Source: Schistocephalus solidus | Taxonomy: Eukaryota > Platyhelminthes > Cestoda > Diphyllobothriidea > Diphyllobothriidae | Length of the DNA: 64,000 nucleotides | NCBI GenBank assembly: GCA_017591395.1 | Contig: WEDG01005348.1 | Location: 1 to 64,000 of the forward strand | Direction: 5' to 3' | In this document: in pieces, positions 12,906 to 25,580 of the stretch | Position numbering within the stretch: position 1 is the stretch's first letter | Layout of the letters: every line of letters begins with the position of its first letter | Translations under genes and position numbers: made by a program | Notes under the pieces: generated by a model | The model's input: the letters and a program-made list of their open reading frames with translations, nothing else | Database searches by the model: none | What the model was told of the DNA's origin: nothing

Positions 12906-14576
12906 GTCTATTTACCCTTCCAGAAATTTACCGTAAGTCCACCTATGTTAAGTGGGCGAAGCGATTCTATTCCCGTGGCCTGTGCAGGCGGGCATGCAAG
13001 GCGTCTCTACCGAAGTAGCACTCTGCGAGGGTTGAAACAAAAGGAAAATACTCACCAAAAGCACCATCTGTTCACAATTTAAGTAAGACCGTATTGGTAA
13101 AACCGGCTAAGGACAGAGCAACTACGACGGAGCAAGTAGTACGACGCTGGTAAACAAACAGGCTCGGTCAGGTAGACACGAGAACTGCACCTTCTTACAA
13201 GTCGTTGAGGCCTCCTTTCTCCGTTCTATAATCGGAAAGGGCAGACCAGCTTCAGGATTACAAGTTGACCAGCCGCTGCCACAAGCAATGCCGCTTCCGT
13301 CCCCGTCACCCACCCTCCAGACACAGGCAGCTATACTTCACAGAAAGCTGTCCTCGTTTTTCATTTCCGCCCGCCCCACACTCCCACCCCCAATCTCTGA
13401 CCATTTGGTGGAAGGACGGTGGGAGGTGGGAAAATACTTATGGATGATTGAGGTCAGAAACCGAGGCCTGACGTTTGAGTTTTCATTTCCCTGGTGCTAT
13501 GTGGGGCCAAAAGTTGGACAACGTCACTGCGTATTGACTTTATACAAAACTCTGTCACCAGCCTCCACCCGCCCTGCCAGTCAAAAGTGTTCCTAGGAGT
13601 TTAATCAGTAGCAGCAGCAGCAGCTCATGAAGGCCGTGTTGCAGGCATTATTTTCTCCACCGCCCACTTAAAAGGTGACACCATGACGGGTTATTTAATT
13701 AACTTTTTGTTTTCTCCTCCGGTGAACTGGTTTATGACTCCTGAGTCGAACTCACCTGCCGGTTAAAAAATTGACCTTGATCCATGTTTTTACCATACTT
13801 AGAGCGCAGATAATAATTAGAGCTCCAAGTACATGTCTCCGATATTCCGCCGCTGCTGCATGACAGAGCTGCAGAGGGTTCGGCTCAGTAGTCCCCCCTT
13901 CCGATACTATTGGAAAGCATTTACCTTTGATTACGTAGAGGAGTACAAAATTGTACAGTGCTTACTTTTGTTAATCAGCCAGAGTTGGCTGCAAAAACCG
14001 GTTTACGTCATTGGTATTGCAGGAATTGTTTAGACCTTACTGAGTTCCTTCGTTCCCAGGTACCCAAAACCCTGAGCCGAGGTTGCAGACAGTGCATGGA
14101 AGAATTTTGATAAAGTTTTCAGTCATTGTCATAGTAGGTATTAAATTTTATTTTAGGCGCTGTAGTTTGCCTTGAAGCAACATAAAAATTAGCCACACGG
14201 ACATGTATTTTATTGTACAATTGGCATTCCAGTCATGCTTCAAAGTAAAAGAACCGTTCCGAGAAACGAGAATTGTTATTCGTTACCAGTACGGTAACAC
14301 TTTAACATCACTCTGGACCGTAGTCACCTAGGCTAAAACACAGCGAAAATTTCAGTATCTTTAAAGCAGCAGATGTGACACATTGACATGGTTTACTATT
14401 TCCTTGATTGATTTATTAGCATAAAATATTCTACCGACAAAGAACTGTAAATGAATAAGACGAAAACGGGTATTTTTAATTCAAAAAATCGGCAAATTAA
14501 TTACGCCACTAACAGGCGAGTTTATAAACGTTATTGGAAAAAAGGCATAACCTCATCACTAACGTTGTTGCCGTCG

Positions 14577-14631
14577 TCATCGTCGTCATCATCATCATCA
14601 TCACCAACACCATCATCATCATCATCATAAG
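14577..14631 (+). repeat. CAT/GTC trinucleotide microsatellite
   Basis: A run of cgtcat changing into catcatcat with a few interruptions. Confidence 0.7.
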
Positions 14632-15933
14632 TCACAGCTTCTTGTCAGCTGCACTATCAATTCCGTATCATGTTGCCTCATTCTAGCCTTGTCTGTTTTT
14701 CTGAGCTAGGAAGGACCTGCTTTACATCTTTTTTGCTTATTTTACGCATTGGGATGAACACAAAGATATTATATTAAAGTTACGTTCGTATCGGTAAAAT
14801 CAAACCTGTTCCACCAAATGTGCACGTCTCGTATGCTAGAGATATATCTTCGAAATTTACTTACCTATCTCCTCTCAGCAGTTTCGTTCTGCATAAAAAT
14901 AATACAAAACATTGAAACAAAATTACAAGTAGTAATTCTTTCCGTGACAGCATTTACAGGTAGACTCGTAAGGCGAATATTGCCATTAGTAGCTCGAAAT
15001 TTGTAGATGCTGTGAGGGTGCATCTAGTGTCGAATATGTTCTTCATTAAGCCCCACTGATAATCGATATAGTGAAGTCTGCATGGTAGGAACTAAATTTC
15101 CACAGATTTTATGTGTCCTTTTTGCGGCGCTAAGAAAACTCCCCAACTTCACACAGAATGCATCTACTGTTTATAAGAGTTGCAAGTTAGTGTCTCCGCT
15201 GATACTTAGTCCGTCACTTGCATTCATTCAGCCTACGATAGTTTCCGTGTCAACATCCAAGGAATCGTGATGCCCGACTGCTAATCTTTCTGAACAACAG
15301 TTTAAAATGACTGATCATTTATCACACGCTGAAATTTCAGTTACGAGAGAATCTTGATTGAAAAGAATGTTTTTTTTTTCACCAAACGTTACGGCCTTCT
15401 GTTTAGTTTAACCGCATTCATCATGTCATCCATAGAGTTTTGGTGAAAAAAAAGACATCGAGTTTTGACACCATGTTTAACGTTAACATTTTGCTCAAAT
15501 AATATGGTCTATTATCCTCCCTCATTACTTGGGTTCATCAAGGACATGGTAGCAGCCAGAGAGGGTGGTTATGGGGCCACTTTCGAAACCCTGTCCAGAA
15601 GGGAAGTAAACACGAAGGCTCGGACATTTGCACGCCATGACATTTCACATGTGGACGCGTCAGTTACAGGGATGGGCCTGATGCCTAATAAATTCTCGTC
15701 GTAGCTGTTACTACCATGCCTTCACCTTGTCCTGAGCTAGGTCGTCTACAGAAGCCTGACCCGCGGCAAAATATCAGCTAGTAGGGATCGCGATGACGAG
15801 CAGTTGGCAAGTCATGTACGTGTTAACTGCAGCGAGGGAATGTAGGGGAAAGGGTGACGTGGCAGAAACAGAAGTGTAGCAGACGCGGCAGTTGGGCCAC
15901 ATGTTAACCGAATAGGCGTATTAACAGTTTGCA

Positions 15934-15952
15934 CACACACACACACACACAC
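15934..15952 (+). repeat. (CA)n microsatellite
   Basis: A short uninterrupted run of CA dinucleotides. Confidence 0.8.
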
Positions 15953-17107
15953 CCATAAAATAGTCTGACAACCACCTTCTTGTGTGGCTTAACCTTGCTT
16001 CTACATATGGAGGCCGGTATCCCATAAACGCCCTTTGTCAAGACCCAGGAGAACACGATAGCGTGCAGTTTTTTACTTGTTTAAATCCGTTTTTGTTGCA
16101 ACAGAGAGCAGTGGGAAAGCTACGAAGACAGTTTGTCAAGCACTGGACCAAAACATTTACTCGTATATGTTTCCTGCAGTCTTTGTCTGCTGGTTATGCA
16201 GGTAATCCATCAATGGTTAGTGCAAAAGTTTCCCGGGACAAAGTTCTCAGCCTAGCCCTTGAGAGACTGACATCTGGACCAAGTACTGACCGGACCTGCA
16301 GTTTTCGACAATTTCCGGAAGTGTCTTGTGTCGCATTGGTAGGCTGCCTTCGTGGGACTGTTAAATCTTTTCCAATATTTGTATTACGCTTGGACTGCTG
16401 TGCGCGGTCTCTCTTGTAGGGCCCTTCCTAGGTGCCAGTGATAAAGTCACCTACTACCACATCCAGTAACAACCTGGCCGGGGAAACTTAACCAAAATGC
16501 GACTTAGATATGTAATGGCATCTGTCATGCTTCAAATGTTCTACCGTTTAATGCCTTCAACAATACATGTGCCAACTCAGCGTATATTGAGCCATCGTAT
16601 GTGTAGCAAAACTGAATTTCAGAAAAGCAGTATAAAATTGTGTTTTTCAATTTCCAACAGAAGACGCTACTGAGTTCAATTTAACAGACACGAATTTTAT
16701 CTCCATACATTTAAAAATATTGGCCCTGACGGCCATCAACATACTAATTGGGTCGGTCATTTACAGACTAAACAGAGGGACTGAAATAAATGACGTGCCT
16801 CTGAATTTTACAAGCAGAACAGGAGTTTTCAATTCATTTAGGTACAAGAGGGGAAAACGAATATGCATTTGACAAAAATATCAAAAGACTAAAATTCACC
16901 ATCAAGCAAACCAAAATTTAGGAAACTACTAAAAACAGTAGATGCCCTATCTCCTGAAATGTTTACCGAAATTCGGAAATAGGCTTGGAATTTTAAAAAG
17001 AAACTAATTAGGCAGTGTTTTAACGTTCAGTGTCGTGCTGCCTAATCTCAAAATAGTTCAACTACTTGAAAATATTGGCTTTTGCACCTACTTATTTCTG
17101 ACCAACT

Positions 17108-17222
17108 GTAGAAAGCATACACTGGAAAAATGGCTGCTTACGAAGCACGCATTTTTCTCTTTGATTTTTGAAACCCGTATAAATTTAAATATATTTTGTA
17201 GAAAACATGCACAAAATATCTT
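17108..17222 (+). repeat. Dispersed repeat, left member of inverted pair
   Basis: Shares 'tagaaagcatacactggaaa' and 'ctctttgatttttga' with the reverse complement of 17612-17728. The two copies face each other across about 390 bases. Confidence 0.6.
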
Positions 17223-17611
17223 TCCTGATACAAATGTGGTAGTAAATTATGCTTTCTTCTAATTTTGCACCTAAATAAAGGTTAGTTTTTCAGTTTTAAC
17301 AAAGGTTGGTGCTATTAGATTTTTTTAAGACCAGGAAATTTTTTCCATAATACATCGTATCCGTCAATTTATCAATATTGCCTATATGGTATACAACATG
17401 ATCAACATAAATTGCAAATGGTATGGTACTACGTGACCTCTTCCTCAGCGCGTTAATAAATGCGCGATTTTTATTAGACAGAACGTATGCAGCATGTAGT
17501 TTTGCAACCTTGAGTTAAGTGTAACAGTCGAGAACGTCCGGCAATTAAGAAACTTTTCTTAATGCGAAAGATACCCCTTTCTACAAGTATACAATTTGAA
17601 GGTGTAAAATA

Positions 17612-17728
17612 AGAGATATTTTATGCATTTTTCTACAAAATATACTTAAATTTAGAAGGCCATCAAAAATCAAAGAGAATAATGCATGCTTCTTAAGTAG
17701 CCATTTTTTCCAGTGTATGCTTTCTACG
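17612..17728 (-). repeat. Dispersed repeat, right member of inverted pair
   Basis: Reverse-complement relative of 17108-17222, with scattered substitutions and small indels. The frames across both copies give similar Lys/Phe-rich strings, but no coding role is supported. Confidence 0.6.
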
Positions 17729-17889
17729 GGTGGGCAAAAAAAGGCTCGTTCAAAAGCCGGCATTCGGAAGTAATGGGAGTATCTTGAGCTTAGGCTGCAT
17801 GATCATCAATCTAACAAACATATTTAAGTATTTTTTTGGATTGAAAGCGCAATACCGAATTTCGGGCGACATTTTATGAGTAAGGAAAT

Positions 17890-17893
<4 letters not shown>

Positions 17894-17921
<28 letters not shown>
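17894..17921. repeat. (AT)n microsatellite
   Basis: Uninterrupted TA dinucleotides. Confidence 0.9.
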
Positions 17922-17924
<3 letters not shown>

Positions 17925-18919
17925 CTGTAGATCAAAAATGGTATGCATTTAGAGCCGATATAATAAAAAGTAAAATAGGTTCTTCGGAAACTCGATTTTT
18001 CCGAAGCACCGCTTCCACTTTTTATGCATATGTTCTTGAATAATCAGGAGCCATGAAGTTACTGATAATCTCGGGGTTTGAAGAAATCCTTCAGACGAGT
18101 CGATGAAGTTGGGGCTTGACTTCCTAGAATGGAGGACTACCTTGAGCCAAAAGGTTACGCAACTGTTTTTCATTTGTCTACTGCCGGTGCACGAAATGAA
18201 TAACGAAGGAAAAATATAGGATTTGGTCGTTCGCATAGGCGGGAATCGTATTGGGGATCTAGTTATCTGTAATAATTCTTGCCGGTTTCATTTGCATCCA
18301 TACGAATCGCCCACAGATCTTAGTTGCCAAAATTTTCGTTATTTTTTTGCAATTTTTCATTTAAGTTATCGATTTTACGCTTTCTTAATTATGCAATGAT
18401 CGTAATGTTGCATTATTTTGACGGTTTGAAGCCTTATTATTTCTCACTCGTTGTTAACGTTACGTATCGATAGCAGACAACTGAAGAATTTTCGCAAACG
18501 TTTTTTTGAAGTCAGGAAAATGTTCATGTACGTGACTGTTAAAAAGTTCCGAAAACAGACATCAGACGTTTGAGTGAGTTTAGCAATTGTAAGGAATTAG
18601 AAAAACACCCTATGAAAGTTTGGGAATTCACACAGAGCAGGTTTTCCGTGAAGTAAATTCGTAAGGCCAATCCTTTAAAAGTCTTGGAGGGCCCTTTATC
18701 GCTGGGACATCACAATTACCATATTTCATGCCTGACTCGGGCAAAAGAATCATCTTTGTCTGGGTGACCCATATTCGGGGATAACAAAACCCAGCTACTT
18801 TGTACGGGATGTGAACTATGTTAGTAGATTACAGATAAAATTAGAATGATCATTTATTCACCACACTCATATCGCACGAGCAAGCTGAAAGCCCAGACCC
18901 GTGTAACATCGACATGTGT

Positions 18920-19385
18920 CTCTAGATGACGCATCTGCAATGGGTTCAGCACACCAGCAGGCCGCGTGGTGGGTGCGTTGGACCAACACGGTGGCCAGAT
19001 CAGGCCTCTACAGTCTTTATTGCATCCATCCATCCATAAAAAGGCCCCAACCGCTATGGGAGGGGTATGGTCGCATGGGTAAGCGCAAAGTGACGCCACG
19101 TCAATCGTCTGCGCTCGATCCCGCCTCACGTCTTGTTAACTATCTCTTGACACCGGGTTCAGGCGGGTCAGAGAAGAGAGAGAGAGAGACAGTGCGGTAG
19201 ATGCTACGCAAGCCTAGAATCACTGTTAACGAAGTCCAGCGTAAAGCATCGTCACACCCCTCCCCCTCCTGTCTGTTGTAAGACACATGGGTGGGCTTCG
19301 TCGGAATCGACTGTCGAACTGTCGGATCCCCCAGTTTTAACCATTTCGTTTCTGGCATATTCCATTGAGTTGCCTCAGAAATAAA
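18920..19385 (+). repeat. Dispersed repeat family 'R3', with internal GA tract
   Basis: Shares several blocks with 51195-51480 and 39330-39575: a 'gaccaacacggtggccag' block, 'gatcccgcc', a GA run (19171-19192) and 'acagtgcggtagatgct' followed by 'agaatcactgttaac'. It may be a second SINE-like family, but I cannot place internal promoter boxes with confidence. Confidence 0.5.
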
Positions 19386-20167
19386 TGTGCGAATTTGGAA
19401 TAAGTTTTTTTCGGGATGAACCTTTTAAGACTCAGCAGTGAAACCGAAAGCATATAGAAAACAAGTGAAACCCACTGATATTACAAACAACTTGCAGCTG
19501 CATCATGCGCTGCGCTGTCAGTATTGTCATTTTTTGAACATCTGCATTCTTCTGTCTCCTTGTTGACACCTTGCGAATTTTCCGCGATTATTTGAAAGAA
19601 ACTGTTCAATTTCAACTCTGATTTTCAGATAAACTTTCGGATCGGATCTCAGAAGTGTTATATTGGGGGATTTGCTCCCAATTCTCCTAGTAATTTCGTA
19701 GAAAATTAAAAAGACCGATTTCAGACGGTCTTAGATTTCCTCAGTAAAGCCCGCAACAAAGCTTCATAGAAGGCTTTCTAGGCCAGGTGGAGTTACATCA
19801 AATTTCGTTTCACTTTAGGTTAACAGTTTATTTTTGACTTCCAAGAAGTTTATAACAAAGATGATAATGATGATAAGAAATTTTTCCTAAGCATTAAGGT
19901 GTAGAATATATGTAGGGGACTTCAGAAGACTATGTGCGGCAATTCTGGAACAAATGTAAAACTAAATGCGTCAAATAAATGACTTACTCTTTCTGCTTTT
20001 CGAACAACAACGCAGTCTTTCGCAATTTGGAATTGAATTAACCGTTTATAACCACTATCCATATAACCGGCACGGTACCTCAATGAGATCCTTTTCTAAA
20101 ATAAGCTTCATTAATGTAAGGCACAGTTCCACGCTACAAGTGTCTAAAATTCCGCTGAAATACCTAC

Positions 20168-20642
20168 CTCCACGCATCGCAGGGTTGGAGGAATCGAGGG
20201 CTGCCGGTGGACGAACTACCATTTCCACGTTTGCCAGTTTCGCCGTCGCGGAAGAAGTGTTGGTCTGCCACTGGCTTGGCTGCGGTCTATCTCGGTAACC
20301 CTGCGACAGGTGGAAATTCACGGATACGCCACCTCCAGTTGTTGGAAGGGACATGTCTGATTTGTGGTGCGGTTGATAGGAGAGCGTTGTGGGTGCCGCA
20401 GGCGGGTTACATACAACGTAATCAGCGTTTCGCAAAATGGGCCGTCTTCCAGGTACCCGAGGTGCACTAGTGCTGACTCTATAACGAAGTTCGTCCACAA
20501 AGGAACCGGGACTGGGTTGCCCGCTGGACTTTGAACCGCCATAACCACCGCCAAGGGAGGAGTTAACCACCGTAGGGCTGATGACGGTGGAGCTGTAGTT
20601 TGAGCCCCGGGCACGCAAGGAACCAGCACATCCGTTCATCTC
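20168..20642 (-). CDS. Gene A internal exon (Ser/Gly/Pro-rich)
   Basis: About 158 codons. The donor is GGAG/GTAGGT (phase 1). Two acceptors are possible. TTCTTGCAG at 20660 is stronger in sequence but leaves a phase clash with the 25-kb exon. ATAGACAG at 20643 gives phase 0 and joins correctly, so it is used here. The peptide begins EMNGCAGSLRARGSNYSS, then a Gly/Ser stretch, 'PSPGSFVDELRYRVSTSAPR', Pro-rich segments and 'AKLANVEMVVRPP'. No folded domain, membrane segment or coiled coil is apparent. The frame is fully open over 475 bases, which is long for this genome, and composition matches the neighbouring exons. If the 20660 acceptor is the real one, a further exon of 3n+1 bases must lie between 20.7 and 24.9 kb. 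Confidence 0.65.
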
Positions 20643-20841
20643 CTGTCTATTTCCACTCACTGCAAGAACGTCCTGCCTGGCGATGATATCAGGACTCTAC
20701 AAGCACATAAAAAGCCGGCTATTGTACATTTGTAAATGCCCTCGCACGTGAATGCACCAAGACCACAAAGGAACAACAGGGTAATCGTAAAGTTTTAGGG
20801 TGACCTGAAGGGCAAATCGTAGAAGCGCTGAGCGTCTCTGA

Positions 20842-20862
20842 ACACACACACACACACACACG
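20842..20862 (+). repeat. (CA)n microsatellite
   Basis: Short CA run with one CG interruption at its end. Confidence 0.75.
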
Positions 20863-22599
20863 CACACCAGCCGAGTTAGAAAAAAGCTTTGCGCATGAAG
20901 GCGTGCGCAGCGAAACTGCGATGTGAAAAAGCGTGACAGGAAGTAGACGTGCCGCTTATTCGCCCTTGTGTTATTTTTCGTATGTGCGTACGATTGCTGC
21001 TGTTTCTATCGGTGGACAGCAGCAATTCGCTGGTTTTTCGCTGCCTGTTCACACCTACGCACGCGCGCAGAGCACGCAAGTTTGCCGGCTGCACACGGCT
21101 CGCGTCCATGGCCACGCAGGCGGTGCGGTCACGAGGGCTGTCTGCCAGCCCGCCGGGAGCATTGATTCGCTGAGGGTACCCAAGTCTTCTTAGTGTGGGC
21201 GTAAGGCTGGCACCATCAGACGTGGGCTAATAGACCTGTCCCAAGCGGACCCAACTATGGTGCGCAACTTCCCAGTGGGGAGACGGAACGCTTTGCGGGT
21301 GGCAGACTTGGGAGGTGTGCCGTCGCCACAACCGACACATGAAGGTACACACACAAACACACACACTTACAGGCAAACACACTAACTTTCATATATATAT
21401 AAATATATGCCCGTTGACGAGGCTGCATGGTCTGTCACTCTTAGACCCGACTTTTACCGGATATTTATTGGTTTTGCTAATCAATGAACCGACAAGTTAC
21501 TTCTTTTGCTGTTGCCGTTGGCTGCAAAGGAACCCTAGCGAATATAGGACAGGGAAGCGGTGGGAAATAAGGCGGACTACTGTATCCAATGCCTTAGAAA
21601 AAAGTCCGGTTGTTGACATCGCACACACTTTTCCGTTCATTTTTTTAGGTTTAACAAGATCACATTGAGCACTGGCAATTGGAAGGAGGAAGCACCGATC
21701 ATAAAGCGGATTTTAAACGAGGTTTAAATAGTTTCGGACTTCAAGGAAATTTATTCTGAAGATATCATGGCAAATCTATCAGCTGTAATACCGAAGTATA
21801 AGAAGGCGAAGTTTTTTCTGGAAATAAGTTCAGACGCATATTCAGGCAAAAATCGGAACTTATTTAGAATATACGCAATTGAAAATAACCAAATGGAACG
21901 GAATTTCTGCTACCGCGCAGAAAAATCGGAGTTCAGCTTTCTGTTTCCGGTATACTTCATTTTCGTCAGGGGCAAAGAATTTTGCTAGCACTCAGAAAAC
22001 AACTAGGAAGGCTTAGCAAGCTCAGAACTTCCAGTTTTCCTCCTCTGTCTCAATCCAGAATACAGGGCTGTTTCAGACGCGGATAAATACCATCGTCCAT
22101 ATTTAGCCCGTAATAGGTATCTTGAAATTGCGACAGAAGAATCACTCAGCACGAAATAACCACACATTGCGATTAAGCCTGAAGGGCATAGCTCAGAGCT
22201 CAGAGTCGGACACCGGGGAAGAAAACAAGGGCGCAAACCCGTTGTGTTGGAAACGCTTTTTTTCGTTGGCTATATTGCCCATCTCCACAACCTGCCTCAA
22301 TAAGGTCTTCATGTTGCAAGAGAGGGGCGGCTAGTTGAACTGCGTGAGATAAAGAAGGCTGAAAGTCCGAAAAGATTAGTTTCGGTGTTAGTGGGAGAAC
22401 AAAACGGGAAATTCGAGTCGACAAGGGGTGTAAAAAGCACCTTTTTTCGGAAGGAAAACCCCCAAACGTGCAGCTTATCTGGGCTAGTAAAGCCGTCATC
22501 GAGTGATGGGTACACTTCTGAGCACAACCAATAAACGATGAAACGGGTTCAGTGGTATACCTTTGAACGTCAACTGGTTTCGAGACTCTTGGCTTCAGT

Positions 22600-22845
22600 C
22601 CAATCCTGGACTCGAGCAGTAGGGGGTGGCATGTTCATAAAGGCCTGAAGGCTAGACGAATCCCAGCAAGCCTTAGGTAAAACTGCAGAAAGACATAACC
22701 AACAAATACAAGGGAGACTGGAATGGCCAGTTCTGGCTTATTAGCCATCGTCAGCCAGCCATACCCAACCCTAGGTGGTGTTTCACCCGAGGATCGAACC
22801 CGCGACCTTTTGATCAGAAGTTCAACGCTCTAACCATTCAAAAGA
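22600..22845 (-). repeat. SINE, tRNA-derived family
   Basis: On the minus strand, 'ggttagagcgttgaac' (end of the A-box region), 'gcgggttcgatcctcgggtg' (B box) and 'ggttgggtatggctggctga' follow in the family order, then the 'gccagaactggccattccag' block. The head, left of the A box, is cut by the foldback element starting at 22846. Confidence 0.7.
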
Positions 22846-23232
22846 CAATTTGGCGAGCATACGTTAGCTTTCAATAAATTCTCATCAGGCGTTTACATTT
22901 ATATCACTGTGACTAAGTCAAATTTGTGGGTAAGTAGAACAAATTGTATGGTTGTCAGGGTGGGGAGAGGAAGGGGAGAAAAGAAACAAAATTGCGGTCC
23001 GTTTTCAGATCATGGTCAGAGGAATGGTGGCCGCTGGGACAGGTAATTAGATGCGGGCGGCTAAAATGGTCAGAATTTTGTTTCTTTCCCCCTCCCTCCC
23101 CACACCCTGACAACCGTTCAATTTTTTTCTACTTACCTGCATATTTGACTTAGTTATACAGTAATATAAATGTAAAGGACTGATGAGAATTTATCAAAAG
23201 CTAACGTATGCTCGCCAAATTGTCTTTTGAAT
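22846..23232. mobile_element. Foldback/MITE-like element with ~155-bp inverted arms
   Basis: Arms 22846-23000 and 23075-23232 are near reverse complements: both outer ends read attcaaaagacaatttggcg inward, then cgagcatacgttagct, ctgatgagaatt counterparts and a G/A-rich inner block. The ~75-base centre is unique. There is no coding capacity. A non-autonomous DNA transposon is the simplest reading; a target-site duplication is not clear because flanking SINEs are also inverted. Confidence 0.6.
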
Positions 23233-23261
23233 TTTCAATGGGAATTTTCACTGCTAAAACC

Positions 23262-23575
23262 ATTGTTAATATTCCCGATCGAAACCGGCAAAACGGCAAG
23301 CCCGTGGCTCAATGTTTAGAGCTTTGGACTTTACGCAACAGATCATGGGTTCGATCCTCGGGTAAGGCACCACCTGGGGTTGGGTATAGCTGGCTGACGA
23401 CGGCTAATAAACCAGAAAGGACCATTCCAGTCTCGCTTTTTCTTGTCGGTAATGCCATTTTGCCTATATCTCAAGCCGCTGTACGGCTGCTGGCGCGGCT
23501 TGAGAGTGAGCTTAAAGCACAACGGAACGAGTGAGTTCTGTAAATGATCGGCGAGCACCTATCTACTATTAAAAA
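23262..23575 (+). repeat. SINE, tRNA-derived family, near full length
   Basis: Begins 'ttaatattcccgatcgaaac', has 'cccgtggctcaatgtttag' (A box) and 'gggttcgatcctcgg' (B box), then the conserved body 'gttgggtatagctggctgac', 'acggctaataaaccagaaa', 'gtctcgctttttcttgtcgg' and a tail with 'acggctgctggcgcggctt' and 'gaacgagtgagttctgta' ending at 'gatcggcgagcacc'. It mirrors the minus-strand copy at 22.6-22.8 kb across the foldback element. Confidence 0.8.
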
Positions 23576-24259
23576 CTACAGTGTTTATAAATAACATTGC
23601 ATCAAGAGAAAATGAAAAAATCAGGCAGCAGTTAACAAGGAGGCTGAATATCCGGAGCTCGAATATTAACCGCCGGACCTTTCCGATTTACCTTTTATTC
23701 CATTACCATCGGACTTAAAGGAGACCAATGCTATGCTACCAGGCACCTACTAAAAGAAAGGGCCCCGCATTCAATGTAGATGTTCGCACATGGTAGTGAA
23801 ATTTAGAGATCAGTATCCGAGCCACTATTAGCCGCGAATCCATCCCCAATGTTGGTGATAAGCATTTGACTCTTTGGCACTACCACCCCCCCCCCCTCTT
23901 CGATGCAGTGTTTAGCCGCGATTGCAGTAAGCGAATAATTACTTTGTTCATCAGTATTACTTAAGACGCGGACCCCGACGCCCACGCGTTGCTCACGCGT
24001 TGCCCACTCTTAAACACCAAACAAATTGCGCGTCAGCGAATGAAGCGGCAACCAAAGTGCATTTTTTTATGGATGGAGTCACACATGAAGTCAAAGCGCC
24101 AGACCACTACGCAGACCTACACGACGAGCGAACGCATAGTAATAATAATAATCATGAACATCCCCACCACCATCACCAACACAGGCCTCATCCTCCTTGT
24201 CATCTTCGTCGTCATCATCATAAATAACATAATAACCATTATCCTCTTCCCCCTCCTTC

Positions 24260-24585
<326 letters not shown>

Positions 24586-24966
24586 CTTCTCTACATACTT
24601 AGGTTTCACAATTGACAGCGGTCTTTTTCTACACACTTCGGTATACACCCCAAAAAGTGAATCGGAAAAGGAAGCCTAGGCAAGCATCAATAAACCATGA
24701 AATTTCGGCTTCTCACATTTTGCATTCTTAAAAGCCAATAGCTTGCACAACGACGTTGGCATGGTGTGAGCAATAGTCAATTTGTAAAAAATTGCATCAG
24801 TCTGATGAAAAACTCTCGAAACTCTTGCTTGCTGAAACTCGCGTTTTTAATTTTTCAATTTTATAACGGTTGACAAACGTCGAGGACAGAAGAGTTACGC
24901 ACACGATGGTTAGCAAAAGTAACATATGCCATATCGGAACAAGAGGAAGAATTAAAATTAACTTAC

Positions 24967-25267
24967 CTTATTCATGGCAGACATATTTGTGTGAATATAA
25001 GAGGGTTCCAGCACTCGAGCCGAGTCTTGAACTGTGTAATAGTTTTCAACCAGTACGCGTTTTGCAGCCATAGGCTCGCCAGCACCATCAGCTCGAAGGC
25101 CGATTGGACTGGTGATTATAGTTGGTGATAAAGGTTTATCAGCCATATAAGCCGTTGAAAGGGCTTCATTGGGATCGCTGTTTTTGATTATTACGTAGAA
25201 CGATTCGAGCATTGTGTCTGAGGGAGTCCAGGAGATTTCCCGAGGTTTCTTGTGCTGCTTGGGAGCG
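24967..25267 (-). CDS. Gene A internal exon (fibronectin-III-like fragment?)
   Basis: Ends at a perfect donor, ATGAATAAG/GTAAGT (phase 0), which joins in phase to the exon at 20642. The left junction is less certain: an acceptor ATAAAG before the codon-completing C would match the phase 2 donor of the 49-kb exon, but AAG acceptors are less usual. A start at the internal ATG (25212) as a first exon is the alternative. The peptide has 'KPREISWTPSDTMLESFYVI', whose W-x-P-S spacing and following Tyr recall a fibronectin type III strand; that is weak evidence. It continues with a polar stretch containing VENYYTVQDSARVLEPSYI. No membrane helix. Confidence 0.6.
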
Positions 25268-25398
25268 CTTTATGAAGGATACATAAAAAGGTTCGTTTTT
25301 AAATAGGTCACAAGGGATAAAACTGATCATCATAGAGGTGTTGACCGGATTAAAACTTTCTTAAAGTCACGCTCCTTGCTGCTTGATGTGAGAAGAAG

Positions 25399-25399
<1 letters not shown>

Positions 25400-25431
<32 letters not shown>
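25400..25431. repeat. (AT)n microsatellite
   Basis: Pure TA run bordering the left side of the PLE-derived segment at 25433-25555. Confidence 0.9.
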
Positions 25432-25432
<1 letters not shown>

Positions 25433-25435
<3 letters not shown>

Positions 25436-25555
25436 AGAAAAGGCGATCTCAGGGACTATAGGTGTATTGTCCTGACGTTTCAAAAGCATACAAGCTTCCG
25501 TCGTCGGAGGGGAGTATCGTACCGCGTCTCACAGTATTTATACGGGGTGATAGCC
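25433..25555 (-). mobile_element. PLE-terminal fragment with hammerhead-like motif
   Basis: Read on the minus strand this is the same element as 44.97-45.09 kb and 37.94-38.06 kb: 'ggctatcacccc', 'aaatactgtgagacgcgg', the hammerhead-like motif and 'ccctgagatcgccttttctt'. It sits exactly between two (AT)n tracts. Confidence 0.65.
25471..25510 (-). ncRNA. Hammerhead-like ribozyme motif (degenerate)
   Basis: Minus strand layout: stem I CCU, core CCGACGA (canonical CUGANGA with U4 changed to C), one unpaired C, stem II GGAAGC/GCUUUU with a UUGUAU loop, GAAA, CGUC, then AGG closing stem I. The changed U4 makes self-cleavage doubtful. Confidence 0.45.
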
Positions 25556-25580
25556 ATATATATATATATATATATATATA
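25556..25580. repeat. (AT)n microsatellite
   Basis: Pure TA run on the right side of the PLE-derived segment, followed by a GA tract. Confidence 0.9.

Larger units (their letters stand above)
11275..20167 (-). other. Gene A intron (8.9 kb)
   Basis: Holds a degenerate SINE (11.8 kb), a TTAGGG-like tract (12.7 kb), a small CAT array (14.6 kb), a CA tract (15.93 kb), an inverted repeat pair (17.1/17.6 kb), an (AT)n tract (17.9 kb) and a dispersed repeat (18.9 kb). I find no exon here that I would defend. Confidence 0.4.

Noticed and set aside
14860..14900. Possible 24-base micro-exon on the minus strand between TTTTTATGCAG and GTAAGT
   Set aside because: Splice sites are excellent, but in the phase of gene A it gives a stop codon.
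15982..16419. Plus-strand open frame of 145 codons
   Set aside because: No recognisable domain, splice context or partner exon; a frame of this length is expected by chance a few times in 64 kb.
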